Under the pieces are notes generated by a model. The model made no database searches. It had not been told where the DNA came from and was given only the letters and a program-made list of their open reading frames with translations. Below, piece after piece: positions 24,099 through 32,473 of a stretch of 50,672 nucleotides of DNA. Source of the DNA: an uncultured Collinsella sp. (GTDB lineage: Bacteria > Actinomycetota > Coriobacteriia > Coriobacteriales > Coriobacteriaceae); assembly GCA_900552995.1 (NCBI GenBank), contig USBX01000001.1:1-50672 (forward strand), in the 5' to 3' direction. Position numbers and translations under genes: made by a program. The first letter of the stretch is position 1. Each line of letters starts with the position of its first letter.

Positions 24099-24338
24099 AT
24101 GCTGTCGCAAAATCAATCGAGATACTTGGACACAATCGGCTTTACCCTGCTCGCATCACTCTTTGCTAGCGACCTTTTGCTGAAACCGCCCAAGGAACTC
24201 GTTTCGCTTGCTATAGACTGCATTTCCGCCCTTTACTTTACGGCAACCCTAATCGTCGGACTAAAGGAGAGGAAAAAAGGCGCAGTCGCCGCATCCGCCG
24301 TATGCGTGATCATAACCATTGCATCATTCTTTATCTGA
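24099..24338 (+). CDS. small three-helix membrane protein
   Basis: A 79-residue protein starting at ATG 24099 after AAAAGGCAG. It has hydrophobic segments at about 12-27, 34-52 and 62-79, with a basic loop KERKKGA between the last two. No family recognised. Its 3' end overlaps the opposing gene by 8 bp. Confidence 0.6.
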   Translation: MLSQNQSRYLDTIGFTLLASLFASDLLLKPPKELVSLAIDCISALYFTATLIVGLKERKKGAVAASAVCVIITIASFFI

Positions 24339-24675
24339 CACATTGGTGATTTAGGGGCGATATCGTAGGAATACGACCGGGAGAGTCGGGACCATAGGCT
24401 CCGGTAAGAACCTTCGCCATGCCCCACGCATCGAGCCCGATGATTTCCCCGCCGGACGCCCTGACGGTCACGGCCTCCGGCGTCCACGCGATTTCATCGT
24501 CCGTGAGGCGGATGGGTGTGACGCTGCCGGCGTCCATCCGCCTCACGACCTCATTCCGCTTATCGCGCCAGCCCGGCTTGAGCCATTTGATGACGGTCGG
24601 ACGCGAGACGCCAAGGACGCACGGGCGCAGCTCGAGCTCTAATACATGAGGTCCCAGCTTGTAATGCGTGAACAT
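24331..24675 (-). CDS. putative helix-turn-helix protein
   Basis: A 114-residue frame from ATG 24675. Residues 18-35 (CVLGVSRPTVIKWLKPGW) look like a helix-turn-helix; the rest has normal protein composition. There is no Shine-Dalgarno sequence. The start codon lies inside a par-type palindrome, so the gene may be leaderless and repressed by the ParG-like protein, or the true start may be internal. Confidence 0.45.
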   Translation of the reverse strand: MFTHYKLGPHVLELELRPCVLGVSRPTVIKWLKPGWRDKRNEVVRRMDAGSVTPIRLTDDEIAWTPEAVTVRASGGEIIGLDAWGMAKVLTGAYGPDSPGRIPTISPLNHQCVR

Positions 24676-24700
24676 ATGACTACATTAACATGGTCATGTA
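24672..24700. promoter_or_regulatory. par-type operator palindrome
   Basis: CATATGAC and GGTCATGT flank TACATTAACAT. This matches the arrangement upstream of parA and the one at 25041-25086. It lies between the divergent HTH gene and the 74-residue gene. Confidence 0.5.
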
Positions 24701-24777
24701 TTACCGAACGTTATATGCTGAGCTGGATCCGCCCGTCTGTTATCTTGGGGGCGACAGTTTCTTGCAAGGAGGCAGCC

Positions 24778-25002
24778 ATGCTCCAGAGTGTCTTTGGATC
24801 CGATGGTCAGATCCATCTTGAGAACCAGGTCAGCAGCCGACGTTTCGACCTCACTACGGGCGAAGTGAAAACGGTCATCCCGACCGCTGGGAACATGAGC
24901 GCCGTTTTCGGCAAGGATGGCGTGGAGACGGAGATCCAGGTGGGGCAGATGCGCCAAACACTGGGCAAGCCTGGCTTCGATTGGCTGTTTAATAAGCACT
25001 AA
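24778..25002 (+). CDS. small hypothetical protein
   Basis: A 74-residue protein with ATG at 24778 behind a strong CAAGGAGG. It is soluble, with beta-rich composition (GQIHLENQVSSRRFDLTTG, then TVIPTAGNMSAVFGKDGVE). It contains no recognised motif. It is flanked on both sides by CATATGAC palindromes. Confidence 0.65.
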   Translation: MLQSVFGSDGQIHLENQVSSRRFDLTTGEVKTVIPTAGNMSAVFGKDGVETEIQVGQMRQTLGKPGFDWLFNKH

Positions 25003-25040
25003 CGATTGAGTTATTGCAGCATAATCGCAGCTATAAATAG

Positions 25041-25086
25041 GTGACCATATGACCATGCTAACATGTGCGCACAGTCATATGGTCAC
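25041..25086. promoter_or_regulatory. perfect spaced palindrome of the par-operator type
   Basis: GTGACCATATGAC (25041-25053) and GTCATATGGTCAC (25074-25086) are exact reverse complements separated by 20 bp that include the word ATGCTAACATG. It is the strongest of the three CATATGAC sites and has no gene directly downstream on the plus strand except a terminator at 25127. Confidence 0.6.
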
Positions 25087-25126
25087 AGTTGTAGATCGGT
25101 TGAATTTGCGGGAGGTTTTGCCCGAA

Positions 25127-25151
25127 GAATCCGGCACCGCCGGATTCTTTT
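25127..25151 (+). terminator. terminator hairpin
   Basis: GAATCCGGC and GCCGGATTC form a 9-bp stem with ACC loop followed by TTTT. It would end a short plus-strand transcript beginning near the palindrome at 25041-25086, or read-through from the 74-residue gene. Confidence 0.7.
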
Positions 25152-25281
25152 GGAACGGCCTCTCGTTTGATTGCTTTCCTATCGTTTGTTCCCAGACTGG
25201 GCGTCTAAAAAAGGCGGCTGAACCGGCCGCCCACAAATAAATAAACATTTACCGAATGTAAGAGGAGAGGAACGATGTACA

Positions 25282-25935
25282 TTACTCCCAGTGACCGGCG
25301 ACGTCGACAACCCAATGCTGTCCCGTAGCCTGCTGTTCATAATGTCCCTGGTCTTCAGATGTGGTATACGAATCATCTACAACGGATCCACCGATACCGC
25401 CGTTTTCGCCATCGTTAATAATCCAAGCGTAGGCGGCATCTTCGGAATCGAAGGGCCCTACCATAGTACCACCATGGTTGACCCAGAAACGAGGATGGCG
25501 CGTATACACTACATTCGGCACCCAGACCTGGCTGTAATCTGTCTCCCAGTGTCCCTGCTCGGCAACCCACTTCTTCTGGCTACCGCCGTTGGAAGAGGAA
25601 TTGTTGCTGCCGGAACTCTGCGAATTGCTGGAATTCTGCTTGGAGTCGGAGGAGTTTCCCTTGCTGTCAGACTTCGACGAGTCGGAAGACTTGTTATCCT
25701 CTTTCTTGGAGTCATCGGACTTCTGGTCCTTGTCGTCGGATTCTTTCTTCTCCTCGGTCTGGGTTCCAGAGGTTTGCGTCGCCTTTTCTTCGCTTGGCCT
25801 CTTTTTGTCTTTATTCTTTACCGCTGTGGCGGCCCTTTCCGTAGAGCCGCTTTCTTGCTTTGCAACGCTGGCACATCCAAGTTGAGGTGCCGAAAGGCAC
25901 ACCAGAAGCGCAACGATAATAGCCTTTGTTCTCAC
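25282..25935 (-). CDS. Ser/Asp/Lys-rich lipoprotein
   Basis: A 217-residue protein. GTG 25935 is preferred because AGGGAGA precedes it and the product then starts with a clean signal peptide (RTKAIIVALLVCLSAPQLGC, lipobox Cys near residue 21). Residues 30-120 are a low-complexity Ser/Asp/Lys/Asn linker suited to crossing the cell wall. The C-terminal 90 residues are Trp/Tyr/His-rich with repeated GHWE and GHYE words. It follows the large surface protein and may be cotranscribed with it through an attenuating hairpin. Function unknown. Confidence 0.72.
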   Translation of the reverse strand: MRTKAIIVALLVCLSAPQLGCASVAKQESGSTERAATAVKNKDKKRPSEEKATQTSGTQTEEKKESDDKDQKSDDSKKEDNKSSDSSKSDSKGNSSDSKQNSSNSQSSGSNNSSSNGGSQKKWVAEQGHWETDYSQVWVPNVVYTRHPRFWVNHGGTMVGPFDSEDAAYAWIINDGENGGIGGSVVDDSYTTSEDQGHYEQQATGQHWVVDVAGHWE

Positions 25936-25957
25936 ACCGATCTCCCTGCCCATGAAA

Positions 25958-25993
25958 CCGGGCGTTGGACACCAGCCGATATCCAACGCCCGG
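25958..25993 (-). terminator. hairpin between surface protein and lipoprotein genes
   Basis: CCGGGCGTTGGA and TCCAACGCCCGG form a perfect 12-bp stem with a 12-nt loop, followed on the minus strand only by TTTC. It probably causes partial termination. Confidence 0.65.
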
Positions 25994-26000
25994 CTCGCTT

Positions 26001-29000
26001 TTACATCTGCTCGCGGCGCTTCTTTTGATCGAGGAAGACGCCGGCCGCCACGAGGATGGTACCGCCGATGGCGAACGTCTCGCCGATGAGTCCCGCGCGG
26101 TCACCGGTCTGGGCGAGGCTGCCGGGCTGGGCGGTATCCGTGCCGGCGAGGTGCTTCGGGGTGTATGCCGCCTGCTGCTTTGCCGCCTCCTCTGCCTCCT
26201 GTCGTGCGATCTCATCGGAAAGCTTCTGCTCCGCTGCGATGCGGTCGGACTTCGCCAACTCGTAGGCGGCGAGTGCCGCATCATAGCCAGACTGGAGCCC
26301 GTCTACCGCGGCCTGCTTCTCGTCCAGGATTGCCTTTGCGGGCGCGATCTTGGCACGTGCCTCGACGGCGGCGGCGAAAAGCGCGTTGAGGACGTCATCC
26401 GCGTTCGCGTCATGGCCGGAAGCAATCGCCGCGTCGGCGTCGATGGAGTTCAGCTTCGCCAGCTTGGCGTCTGCCTGCGCCTTCGCCTGCTCGGCGGCGG
26501 AGACCAGGGACTCGGCGGCGGCGGTATCCGCCTTCGCGGCATCGAGGGCGGCCTTGGTGTCATTGACGGCCTTTACTGCATCCTGCTCGCGCTGCTGTGC
26601 CTCTGCGAGCTTCGCGGCAAGACCGGTGAGGATGTCGAGGTTCGACTGTGCGTCCTCGAGATCGGTCTGGGAGCCGGTAAGCCTGTCGGCGGCAACGCCG
26701 GTGTCGGCCTTTGCGGCATCGACGGCACGCTGGGCATCCGCGAGGGCGCGTGCGGTGGCGTCCGCCTTTTGCTCGGCGGCGGCGAGGACGGTCGCCTTCT
26801 CGACCTGATCGGCTACCGCCGCGTCATGGACGCTCTTTGCTGTATCGACCGCCTTCTTGGCGTCGGCGACGTCCTGGAAGAACTTCGCGAGGTCGGCGTT
26901 CGCATCGTCCACGCCCTGCTGCTTAGCAGCGGTGTCCGCCTTGGCGGAATCCAACTTAGACTGTGCGGTCATTACGGCTGCGTTGGCAGCATCAAAGGCG
27001 ACCTGCTTCTGCTGGACGGTCGACTTTGCCGTATCGACTGCCGCGTTGGCGGCATCGAGGTCCGATTTCGCCGCATCAAGCTCGGTCTGGGCATCCGTGA
27101 CGCCCTGCTGCTTGGCGGCGACATCAGCCTTGGTGGCATCGACGGCACGCTGGGCATCGGCAACACCCTGCTTTGCGGCATCGACACCTGCCTGTGCGGA
27201 ATCCACCGCGACCTGCTTCTGCTGGACGGTTGTGGCGGCGCCGGCGGCTGCCTGCTTCTTGGATGCGAGATCGGCCTTGGCTGCGTCGAGTGCGCTCTTG
27301 GCGTTCTTAAGGCCGTTGATATAGGAGGTCAGCTTCTGCTCGTACTCGTCGACGGACATGGGGTTCATGTTCCAACCGGAGCCTGCCCAACCCAGGTTTG
27401 CGGTATCGAAGCTGTCGGTCTTCCAGCCGTTCATGGTTCCCTTGCTGCAGACCGCCATGCCCATATAGCCGATTTCAGGGCTGATGACATGCAGGTAATG
27501 ACCGACGGTTGCGGGATATCCGGCAACCTTAAAATGCTGATTGACATAGGATTCAATCCCACTATGCGACTTGTAGAAGTCTGTGGCATCCTTACCGATT
27601 AGACCGGTGACGCCATAGAGCTCCTGAACCGCCTGATCGAAGAAAGCTTTTTCTTGGTCCACCCACTGCGGTTTCGGATCGGTTCCATAGTTCCATGCGA
27701 GGTTTTCGCCCGTATCAAACTGCATGGAATGCCCAAACTTGACATCGGAATAGTTCGCGTTGGCAATCGCCGCCGCAATGAGCTTGTACGTGACTTGGAG
27801 CTCAGAGAGACCGACGGACTTGCGATACTCGTTGATGGACTTCATGTACGGGATTGCCGCGAGCATGTTGTCGAGACTAGTCGCGTCGAGGCTGTTCCCC
27901 ACCTCGGTGTAGTCCTTGTATGTGCAGTTCTGGATGATCTCGATGGCTGAATCGGCACCCATGGCACGGAAGAAACCGATGGCCCCCTGCTTGAGTTGCG
28001 CGCCGGCTGAATCGAGTTTCGCCTGAGCCTCGTCGACTTTCTGCTGCGCGGCGGTCACGGCGGCGTCTGCGGTGTCCTTTGCGGTCTTGGCGTTCGCGAG
28101 CTCTACATCGGCGGCTGCCTTGGCGGACTCGGCGTCCTTGACAGCCTGCTTCGCGGCATCCAGCTTGGCGACGGCGTCTGCATTCGCCTGCTTGGCCGCA
28201 TCGAGGTCGGCGTTCGCGGCATCGAGGGCGGACTGGGCGGCGTTCACACCGGATTCGGCATCGGCCGCGGCCTGCTGCTTCGCGGAGAGGGACGCCTGGG
28301 CATCATTCAGCTCGGTCTGCGCCGTTGCTGCGGCGGATTGCGCCTGCTCGAGCTCGGACTCGCACTGGGACTGTGTCGCTTGTGCGGCAGCGAGGGCTGC
28401 CTCCGCGTCCGCGACCTTCTGTTTTGCCGCATCGTACTCCGGGCCGCTCGCGCCTGCCTCCGCTGCGGCGAGGTCTGCTTTCGCCTTCTCGTAGGCGGCG
28501 CTGGCGGCTGCGGCCTTCGCATCCGCCGCGTCCTTGTTCTGCTGGGCTGCGGCGAGGACGGCATCGGCGGAATCCTTTGCAGACTGGGCCGCAACCAGCT
28601 TGGACTGGGCATCGGCAAGCGTCGCGTTGGCGTTGGCGAGATTGGCCTGTGCCCTGTCCACGGCAGCCTGGGCGTCGCGCACGGCCTGCTCGGCGGCACT
28701 GATTGCCTCCGGGGTGGCGCTTACGGCATCGGCCTTGGCTTTATCGAGGGCGTCCTTTGCAGACTGGGCCGCCTTGATGGCGGACTGGTACGCTTCGTCC
28801 TTCTCGGATGCATCCGCCTTGGCGTCTGCGAGACCCGCCTTCGCCTGCTCGAGGTCCTTGCCGGCGGCATCGGCGGCGTCCTTGCCCTCCGCGACCTGAC
28901 GGGCGTACTCGTCCATTGCCGCTCGGTCGGCTGCCGTACCGGCATTGACTGCAGAATCGTAGGATGCCTTGGCCTGGTCGCGGGCGGAAGCCGCCTCGTT

Positions 29001-29351
29001 GTAGGGACCGGCGGCCTCATCGTAGGATGCCTTGGCGGCGTCCTCCTTCGCCTTCGCCTCGTCGACTGCCTTCTGCAGGTCCGCGATGGTCTGTGCGGCG
29101 GATTTCGCGCCGGTACCGGATGCCGCGCCGGCGTGGGCGGCGATCGGCGACATCACGGCGGGGTGCTGCGTGCCCCCGTCACCGGTCTGGGCGAATGCCG
29201 TGAACGGTGAGATGAGGCTCGATCCGGTCATGGCGGCCATGGTCGCCGCGGTGACGGTCAGACGCGCGATCCCCTTCGGAGTGTGAATCTTTTTGTTTGG
29301 CAGTGCGGCGAAGTGATCGCCACCGGCAGCGAAGTGCTTTCCCTGGGTCAT
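26001..29351 (-). CDS. 1116-residue sortase-anchored coiled-coil surface protein with CAP-like domain
   Basis: The N-terminus has an export signal ending near residue 50 (SLISPFTAFAQTG). Residues about 75-460 and 675-1060 are Ala-rich coiled coil (repeats such as LDAAKADLDAAKA). Between them, about 464-674, lies a globular CAP/SCP-like domain (INEYRKSVGLSELQVTYKL, GENLAWNYGTDP, GHYLHVISPE). The C-terminus has a sortase motif LAQTGD at 1079-1084, a hydrophobic segment and KKRREQM. It should be wall-linked and extend the CAP domain on two rods, suiting adhesion or cell-cell contact. An XRE gene with a large operator lies divergently upstream. Confidence 0.85.
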   Translation of the reverse strand: MTQGKHFAAGGDHFAALPNKKIHTPKGIARLTVTAATMAAMTGSSLISPFTAFAQTGDGGTQHPAVMSPIAAHAGAASGTGAKSAAQTIADLQKAVDEAKAKEDAAKASYDEAAGPYNEAASARDQAKASYDSAVNAGTAADRAAMDEYARQVAEGKDAADAAGKDLEQAKAGLADAKADASEKDEAYQSAIKAAQSAKDALDKAKADAVSATPEAISAAEQAVRDAQAAVDRAQANLANANATLADAQSKLVAAQSAKDSADAVLAAAQQNKDAADAKAAAASAAYEKAKADLAAAEAGASGPEYDAAKQKVADAEAALAAAQATQSQCESELEQAQSAAATAQTELNDAQASLSAKQQAAADAESGVNAAQSALDAANADLDAAKQANADAVAKLDAAKQAVKDAESAKAAADVELANAKTAKDTADAAVTAAQQKVDEAQAKLDSAGAQLKQGAIGFFRAMGADSAIEIIQNCTYKDYTEVGNSLDATSLDNMLAAIPYMKSINEYRKSVGLSELQVTYKLIAAAIANANYSDVKFGHSMQFDTGENLAWNYGTDPKPQWVDQEKAFFDQAVQELYGVTGLIGKDATDFYKSHSGIESYVNQHFKVAGYPATVGHYLHVISPEIGYMGMAVCSKGTMNGWKTDSFDTANLGWAGSGWNMNPMSVDEYEQKLTSYINGLKNAKSALDAAKADLASKKQAAAGAATTVQQKQVAVDSAQAGVDAAKQGVADAQRAVDATKADVAAKQQGVTDAQTELDAAKSDLDAANAAVDTAKSTVQQKQVAFDAANAAVMTAQSKLDSAKADTAAKQQGVDDANADLAKFFQDVADAKKAVDTAKSVHDAAVADQVEKATVLAAAEQKADATARALADAQRAVDAAKADTGVAADRLTGSQTDLEDAQSNLDILTGLAAKLAEAQQREQDAVKAVNDTKAALDAAKADTAAAESLVSAAEQAKAQADAKLAKLNSIDADAAIASGHDANADDVLNALFAAAVEARAKIAPAKAILDEKQAAVDGLQSGYDAALAAYELAKSDRIAAEQKLSDEIARQEAEEAAKQQAAYTPKHLAGTDTAQPGSLAQTGDRAGLIGETFAIGGTILVAAGVFLDQKKRREQM

Positions 29352-29434
29352 TGTGCTGTTCCATTCCTTTTCCGTGCCCTATCCGACTGGGCATCAGAGC
29401 GCTTTCCAATAGAGATAATTATGCGCCTTAACTG

Positions 29435-29475
29435 GGATTGTTGTATATAGTCCGTTGGCTTTTATACAACAATCC
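29435..29475. promoter_or_regulatory. large operator palindrome between surface protein and XRE gene
   Basis: GGATTGTTGTATA (29435-29447) and TATACAACAATCC (29463-29475) are perfect reverse complements separated by 15 bp. It lies between the divergent genes at 29351 and 29491 and is the likely binding site of the XRE protein, which could control both. Confidence 0.75.
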
Positions 29476-29490
29476 ATGACTCTTTTTGTC

Positions 29491-29709
29491 ATGGATACGA
29501 CGCTTCAGAAATCATTCGGCATGAGATGCAAAGAGCTCCGCGCTGGACTCGGGTGCAGTCAGGAGCAGTTCGCCAATTTGATTGAAATGGATCGTTCCTA
29601 CTACGCGAGCATTGAAGTCGGGCGGCGTAATGTCAACCTTTCAAATCTCAAGAAGATTGCCGACGGATTTCAAATCAGCATTGCTGAACTCATGAGAGGC
29701 GTCAGCTAA
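29491..29709 (+). CDS. XRE-family transcriptional regulator
   Basis: A 72-residue protein from ATG 29491, consisting of a single HTH_3 domain: RCKELRAGLGCSQEQFANLI, then MDRSYYASIEVGRRNVNLSNLKKIADGF. A longer frame from a TTG at 29455 would run through the operator and is unlikely. It is a probable repressor of itself and of the divergent surface protein. Confidence 0.85.
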   Translation: MDTTLQKSFGMRCKELRAGLGCSQEQFANLIEMDRSYYASIEVGRRNVNLSNLKKIADGFQISIAELMRGVS

Positions 29710-29768
29710 ATTTATCCGTCTCATAGTTCACAGTGGGTCTCGTTGATTAGTGCCTTAAGAAAATGGAA

Positions 29769-29853
29769 ATCGTCCCAACGAGCTATCGTCAATCGTCCCA
29801 ATAAATTACCGTCAATCGTCCCAATAAGTCATCGTTATTTGTCCCAACGACGC
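29769..29853. repeat. 23-bp direct repeat array before DUF4143 gene 2
   Basis: Units at 29769-29791, 29792-29814 and 29815-29837 are each 23 bp, followed by a partial fourth unit. The conserved core is TCGTCCCAAYRA. The array is unrelated in sequence to the one at 8896-8980 but has the same period and copy number. The fourth unit overlaps the likely -35 of a promoter with TATAAT at 29864-29869. Confidence 0.8.
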
Positions 29854-29863
29854 AGATAGACAG

Positions 29864-29869
29864 TATAAT
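29864..29869 (+). promoter_or_regulatory. -10 box of DUF4143 gene 2
   Basis: A perfect TATAAT with TTGTCC at 29839-29844 as a candidate -35 (19-bp spacer). The -35 lies in repeat unit four, so a protein bound to the repeats would block transcription. Confidence 0.55.
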
Positions 29870-29897
29870 TTCAAGTGGATGATTGGAGGGAAAGGCG

Positions 29898-31163
29898 ATG
29901 GATAGGTATATAGGACGGTGCGTCGACTGCTTGGTCGAGCGCGACCTTGGCATTTTCGGTGCCGTGCTCATTCAGGGGCCGAAATGGTGTGGAAAGACAA
30001 CGACAGCCCAGAGATTTGCCGAGTCATCGTTATCTCTCTCCGACCCATCTGGCGGTTTTGCGGCCCTCCAGCTCGCTCGTCTCGATCCGGCCCAGGCAAT
30101 TGTCGGACCGACCCCGAGGCTTGTCGACGAATGGCAGGAGGAACCGAAGCTATGGGATGCCGTGCGATTCGAATGCGATGCCAGGGGAGGGGAGCCCGGA
30201 CAGTTCATTCTCACCGGATCTGCGACGCCGCGAGCCGAGAACCAGCCGATGCACAGCGGTGTGGGTCGAATCGCCCGTTTGCGGATGGATACCATGACGC
30301 TTTTCGAGCTCGGCATTTCGTCGGGAGCGGTCTCGCTTGGGGCGCTGCTCGCCGGCGATCCCGTTGCGGCGTCACTCGGATCCATCGCCGGTATCGCCGG
30401 TATCGCGGATTTGCTCTGCCGCGGCGGTTGGCCCCAAGCGGTCGGTAAGACGACTGCCGACGCGATGCGGATAGCCGCCGCCTATATTGACGGTGTTTGC
30501 GAGTCTGACGTTTCGAGGGCGGATGGAGTGAAACGCGACCCGGTTAAGGTAAGGGCCTTGCTCTCCTCGCTTGCGCGCAATGAATCGACCCTCGCCGGGA
30601 TGAAGTCCATCGAAAGGGATTTGGGCGTTGACGTCTCAAAGAATACGATTACCGGTTACATGGACGCGCTGCGCCGTATCAATATCGTCGACGATGTCCC
30701 CGCGTGGCATCCGGCTCTCAGGTCGCCGGTGAAGCTGCGGCAGGGCGCGAAGCGGCACCTTGCGGACCCATCGCTCGCCGTCGCCCTCATCGGCGCGGAC
30801 CCGGAGTCGTTGTCATCCGATCCGAAGACCCTTGGCTTGCTCTTCGAATCCCTTGTGCTGCACGATCTCAAGGTTTACGCGGCGGCCAGCGATGCGACCG
30901 TATCCCACTACCACGACGCTGACGACCTAGAGGTCGACGCGATTGTCCATCGCCGTGACGGCTCGTGGGTTGCCGTTGAGGTCAAGCTCGGGAGCCCCCA
31001 AGTCCCAGAGGCAGTGGAAAATCTGCTTCGACTCGAGCGAAAGCTGGTCGATCGCGGGGAGAGGCCGCCTGCGGCGAAACTCATCGTCATCGGGTTTGGT
31101 ATGCCGGCTCACGTAACTAGCGAAGGCATCGTTGTTGCTCCGGTCGATACGCTCGGAATCTAA
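29898..31163 (+). CDS. AAA-type ATPase with DUF4143-like C-terminus, copy 2
   Basis: A 421-residue paralogue of the protein at 8987-10264, strongly similar throughout. ATG 29898 is preferred because GGAGGGAAAGGCG precedes it. Walker A is GPKWCGKT, Walker B LVDEWQEEPKLWD, then TGSATPR; the C-terminal LEVDAIVHRRDGSWVAVEVKLGS matches a PD-(D/E)xK-like core. Both copies keep all motifs, so both may be active. Different repeat arrays in front suggest each copy recognises its own site. Confidence 0.87.
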   Translation: MDRYIGRCVDCLVERDLGIFGAVLIQGPKWCGKTTTAQRFAESSLSLSDPSGGFAALQLARLDPAQAIVGPTPRLVDEWQEEPKLWDAVRFECDARGGEPGQFILTGSATPRAENQPMHSGVGRIARLRMDTMTLFELGISSGAVSLGALLAGDPVAASLGSIAGIAGIADLLCRGGWPQAVGKTTADAMRIAAAYIDGVCESDVSRADGVKRDPVKVRALLSSLARNESTLAGMKSIERDLGVDVSKNTITGYMDALRRINIVDDVPAWHPALRSPVKLRQGAKRHLADPSLAVALIGADPESLSSDPKTLGLLFESLVLHDLKVYAAASDATVSHYHDADDLEVDAIVHRRDGSWVAVEVKLGSPQVPEAVENLLRLERKLVDRGERPPAAKLIVIGFGMPAHVTSEGIVVAPVDTLGI

Positions 31164-31174
31164 AGCTATTTGCA

Positions 31175-31217
31175 TTTCCAGAAATCCTCTAGAAGGTGCC
31201 TGGAGGATTTCTGGAAA
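31175..31217. terminator. long hairpin after DUF4143 gene 2
   Basis: TTTCCAGAAATCCTC and GAGGATTTCTGGAAA form a perfect 15-bp stem with a 13-nt loop, 11 bp after the ATPase stop. There is no U-tract, as with the hairpin at 17086-17126. Confidence 0.65.
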
Positions 31218-31238
31218 CAACCGGTATTTTGATCTGGG

Positions 31239-31690
31239 CTAAGAAAGGTTGCGGGTCCAAATTCCGTGCTGCGTGGAGCCGGTGATTTTGTTCAGGAACT
31301 CGCGCTGCTCCTCGGTTGCGAGGATGTAGGTAGAGCAGCCACTGAGCATCTGGTCGACGTCTGTGATTCCGGACGCCTCCCATCCCAAGATGCTGACGGC
31401 CTTGAGCGTCAGGCAGTTGAGGAACATGTAGGACGTGTTCTCGACGTTCGAGGCGTCAAGACGGTCGAGATCAAAAAGCTCCGTGACGCTTGAGCATCCC
31501 CTGAACATGCCCTCCAGGGTCGTGCAATCCGATGTATCGAGTTTCGATAGGTCGATTGGGTCAGACCGTCGAACAGGTATCTACCGCTCTCTGGATCCCA
31601 GGTATCCAGGACAACGACCTCACGGATTCGATTCCTGTAGGAATACCACGGTTGCTTTCCGCATTCGTCCGTGTGTGTACGGATGAATGC
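31239..31690 (-). pseudogene. BspA-type (DUF285) surface protein fragment, frameshifted
   Basis: The 3' part from 31508 reads MFRGCSSVTELFDLDRLDAS and SYMFLNCLTLKAVSILG, the leucine-rich DUF285/BspA repeat. The preceding part (PWYSYRNRIREVVVLDTWDP, then GRYLFDGL) lies in another frame and joins through a frameshift near 31570. The N-terminal signal peptide and the C-terminal anchor are missing. Confidence 0.72.
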
Positions 31691-31736
31691 GGGGTTCGAT
31701 ACCCCGGCGGCCTGATCGGCAGGCCGACGGGAACTC

Positions 31737-32165
31737 TCACTCCTCGATAAAAGCCGGCGCTCGGTTAGTTCTGCGCATCTTGAAATCGTCAGTTTCGTGG
31801 GAGACGTAGAGGATGCCGTCCATCCCATCTCGCGATGCATATGAAAGGTGAACAGAACCGCAATCCGCTCCATCATTGTCGAGAAGATCGAACGAATTCG
31901 GATCGCTCGTTGCGGCCAAACGACCACTCAGACAAGAGCCATCGTCATTACAGATTTGCCATTCCATGTCTTCGCCTGCAGGAATCGCCATAGACGTCCT
32001 GGTCGCGCCATCGTTGACATACATCCCGTCTATGCCAAAACCGTTTTCAGCGCCATCAATAAACGATTGCTCGGACCTATACTTCGCAAATGATGCACAT
32101 AGCACCATTGCAAGACAAAGTGCAAAGCCAACAATAACGATCTTTACGTAGCTCTTGGCTGTCAT
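31737..32165 (-). CDS. small membrane-anchored extracytoplasmic protein
   Basis: A 142-residue protein with ATG at 32165 behind GAGGGATGG. The N-terminal hydrophobic segment (VKIVIVGFALCLAMVLCASFA) is a signal anchor or a weak lipobox. The mature part is acidic with no recognised domain. It lies upstream of the broken BspA-like gene in the same direction and may once have belonged to its operon. Confidence 0.6.
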   Translation of the reverse strand: MTAKSYVKIVIVGFALCLAMVLCASFAKYRSEQSFIDGAENGFGIDGMYVNDGATRTSMAIPAGEDMEWQICNDDGSCLSGRLAATSDPNSFDLLDNDGADCGSVHLSYASRDGMDGILYVSHETDDFKMRRTNRAPAFIEE

Positions 32166-32473
32166 GCCATCCCTCTTTTCGCTTGCCTAAAGAAATGCGG
32201 AAGAAGCTGTTCGTCGCGGCTTGTTTGTACGCCTTTCTGCCCCGGTTCGGTTGCTTAGGTTACTTGAGAGATCCTATATATGATGATTACCCATATGCGT
32301 AATATGAATTTCGAACATGTCGAAATCAATCAATGGTTGCGGGAGTTTCCGACCTCAGCGAAATGCCGCCCTATACCCACAGAATCAGACGGGTTTGACA
32401 TGTGCTAATGGACGCCAATGGCACTTGGTCGGCAACGGTCTTAGCCCATCGGCCCCAACAGTGTCTCCTTCTG

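Noticed and set aside
25965..27602. A 545-codon open frame on the plus strand
   Set aside because: It is the antisense shadow of the Ala-rich coiled-coil protein; Gly/Leu/Cys-rich low-complexity product, no ribosome-binding site.
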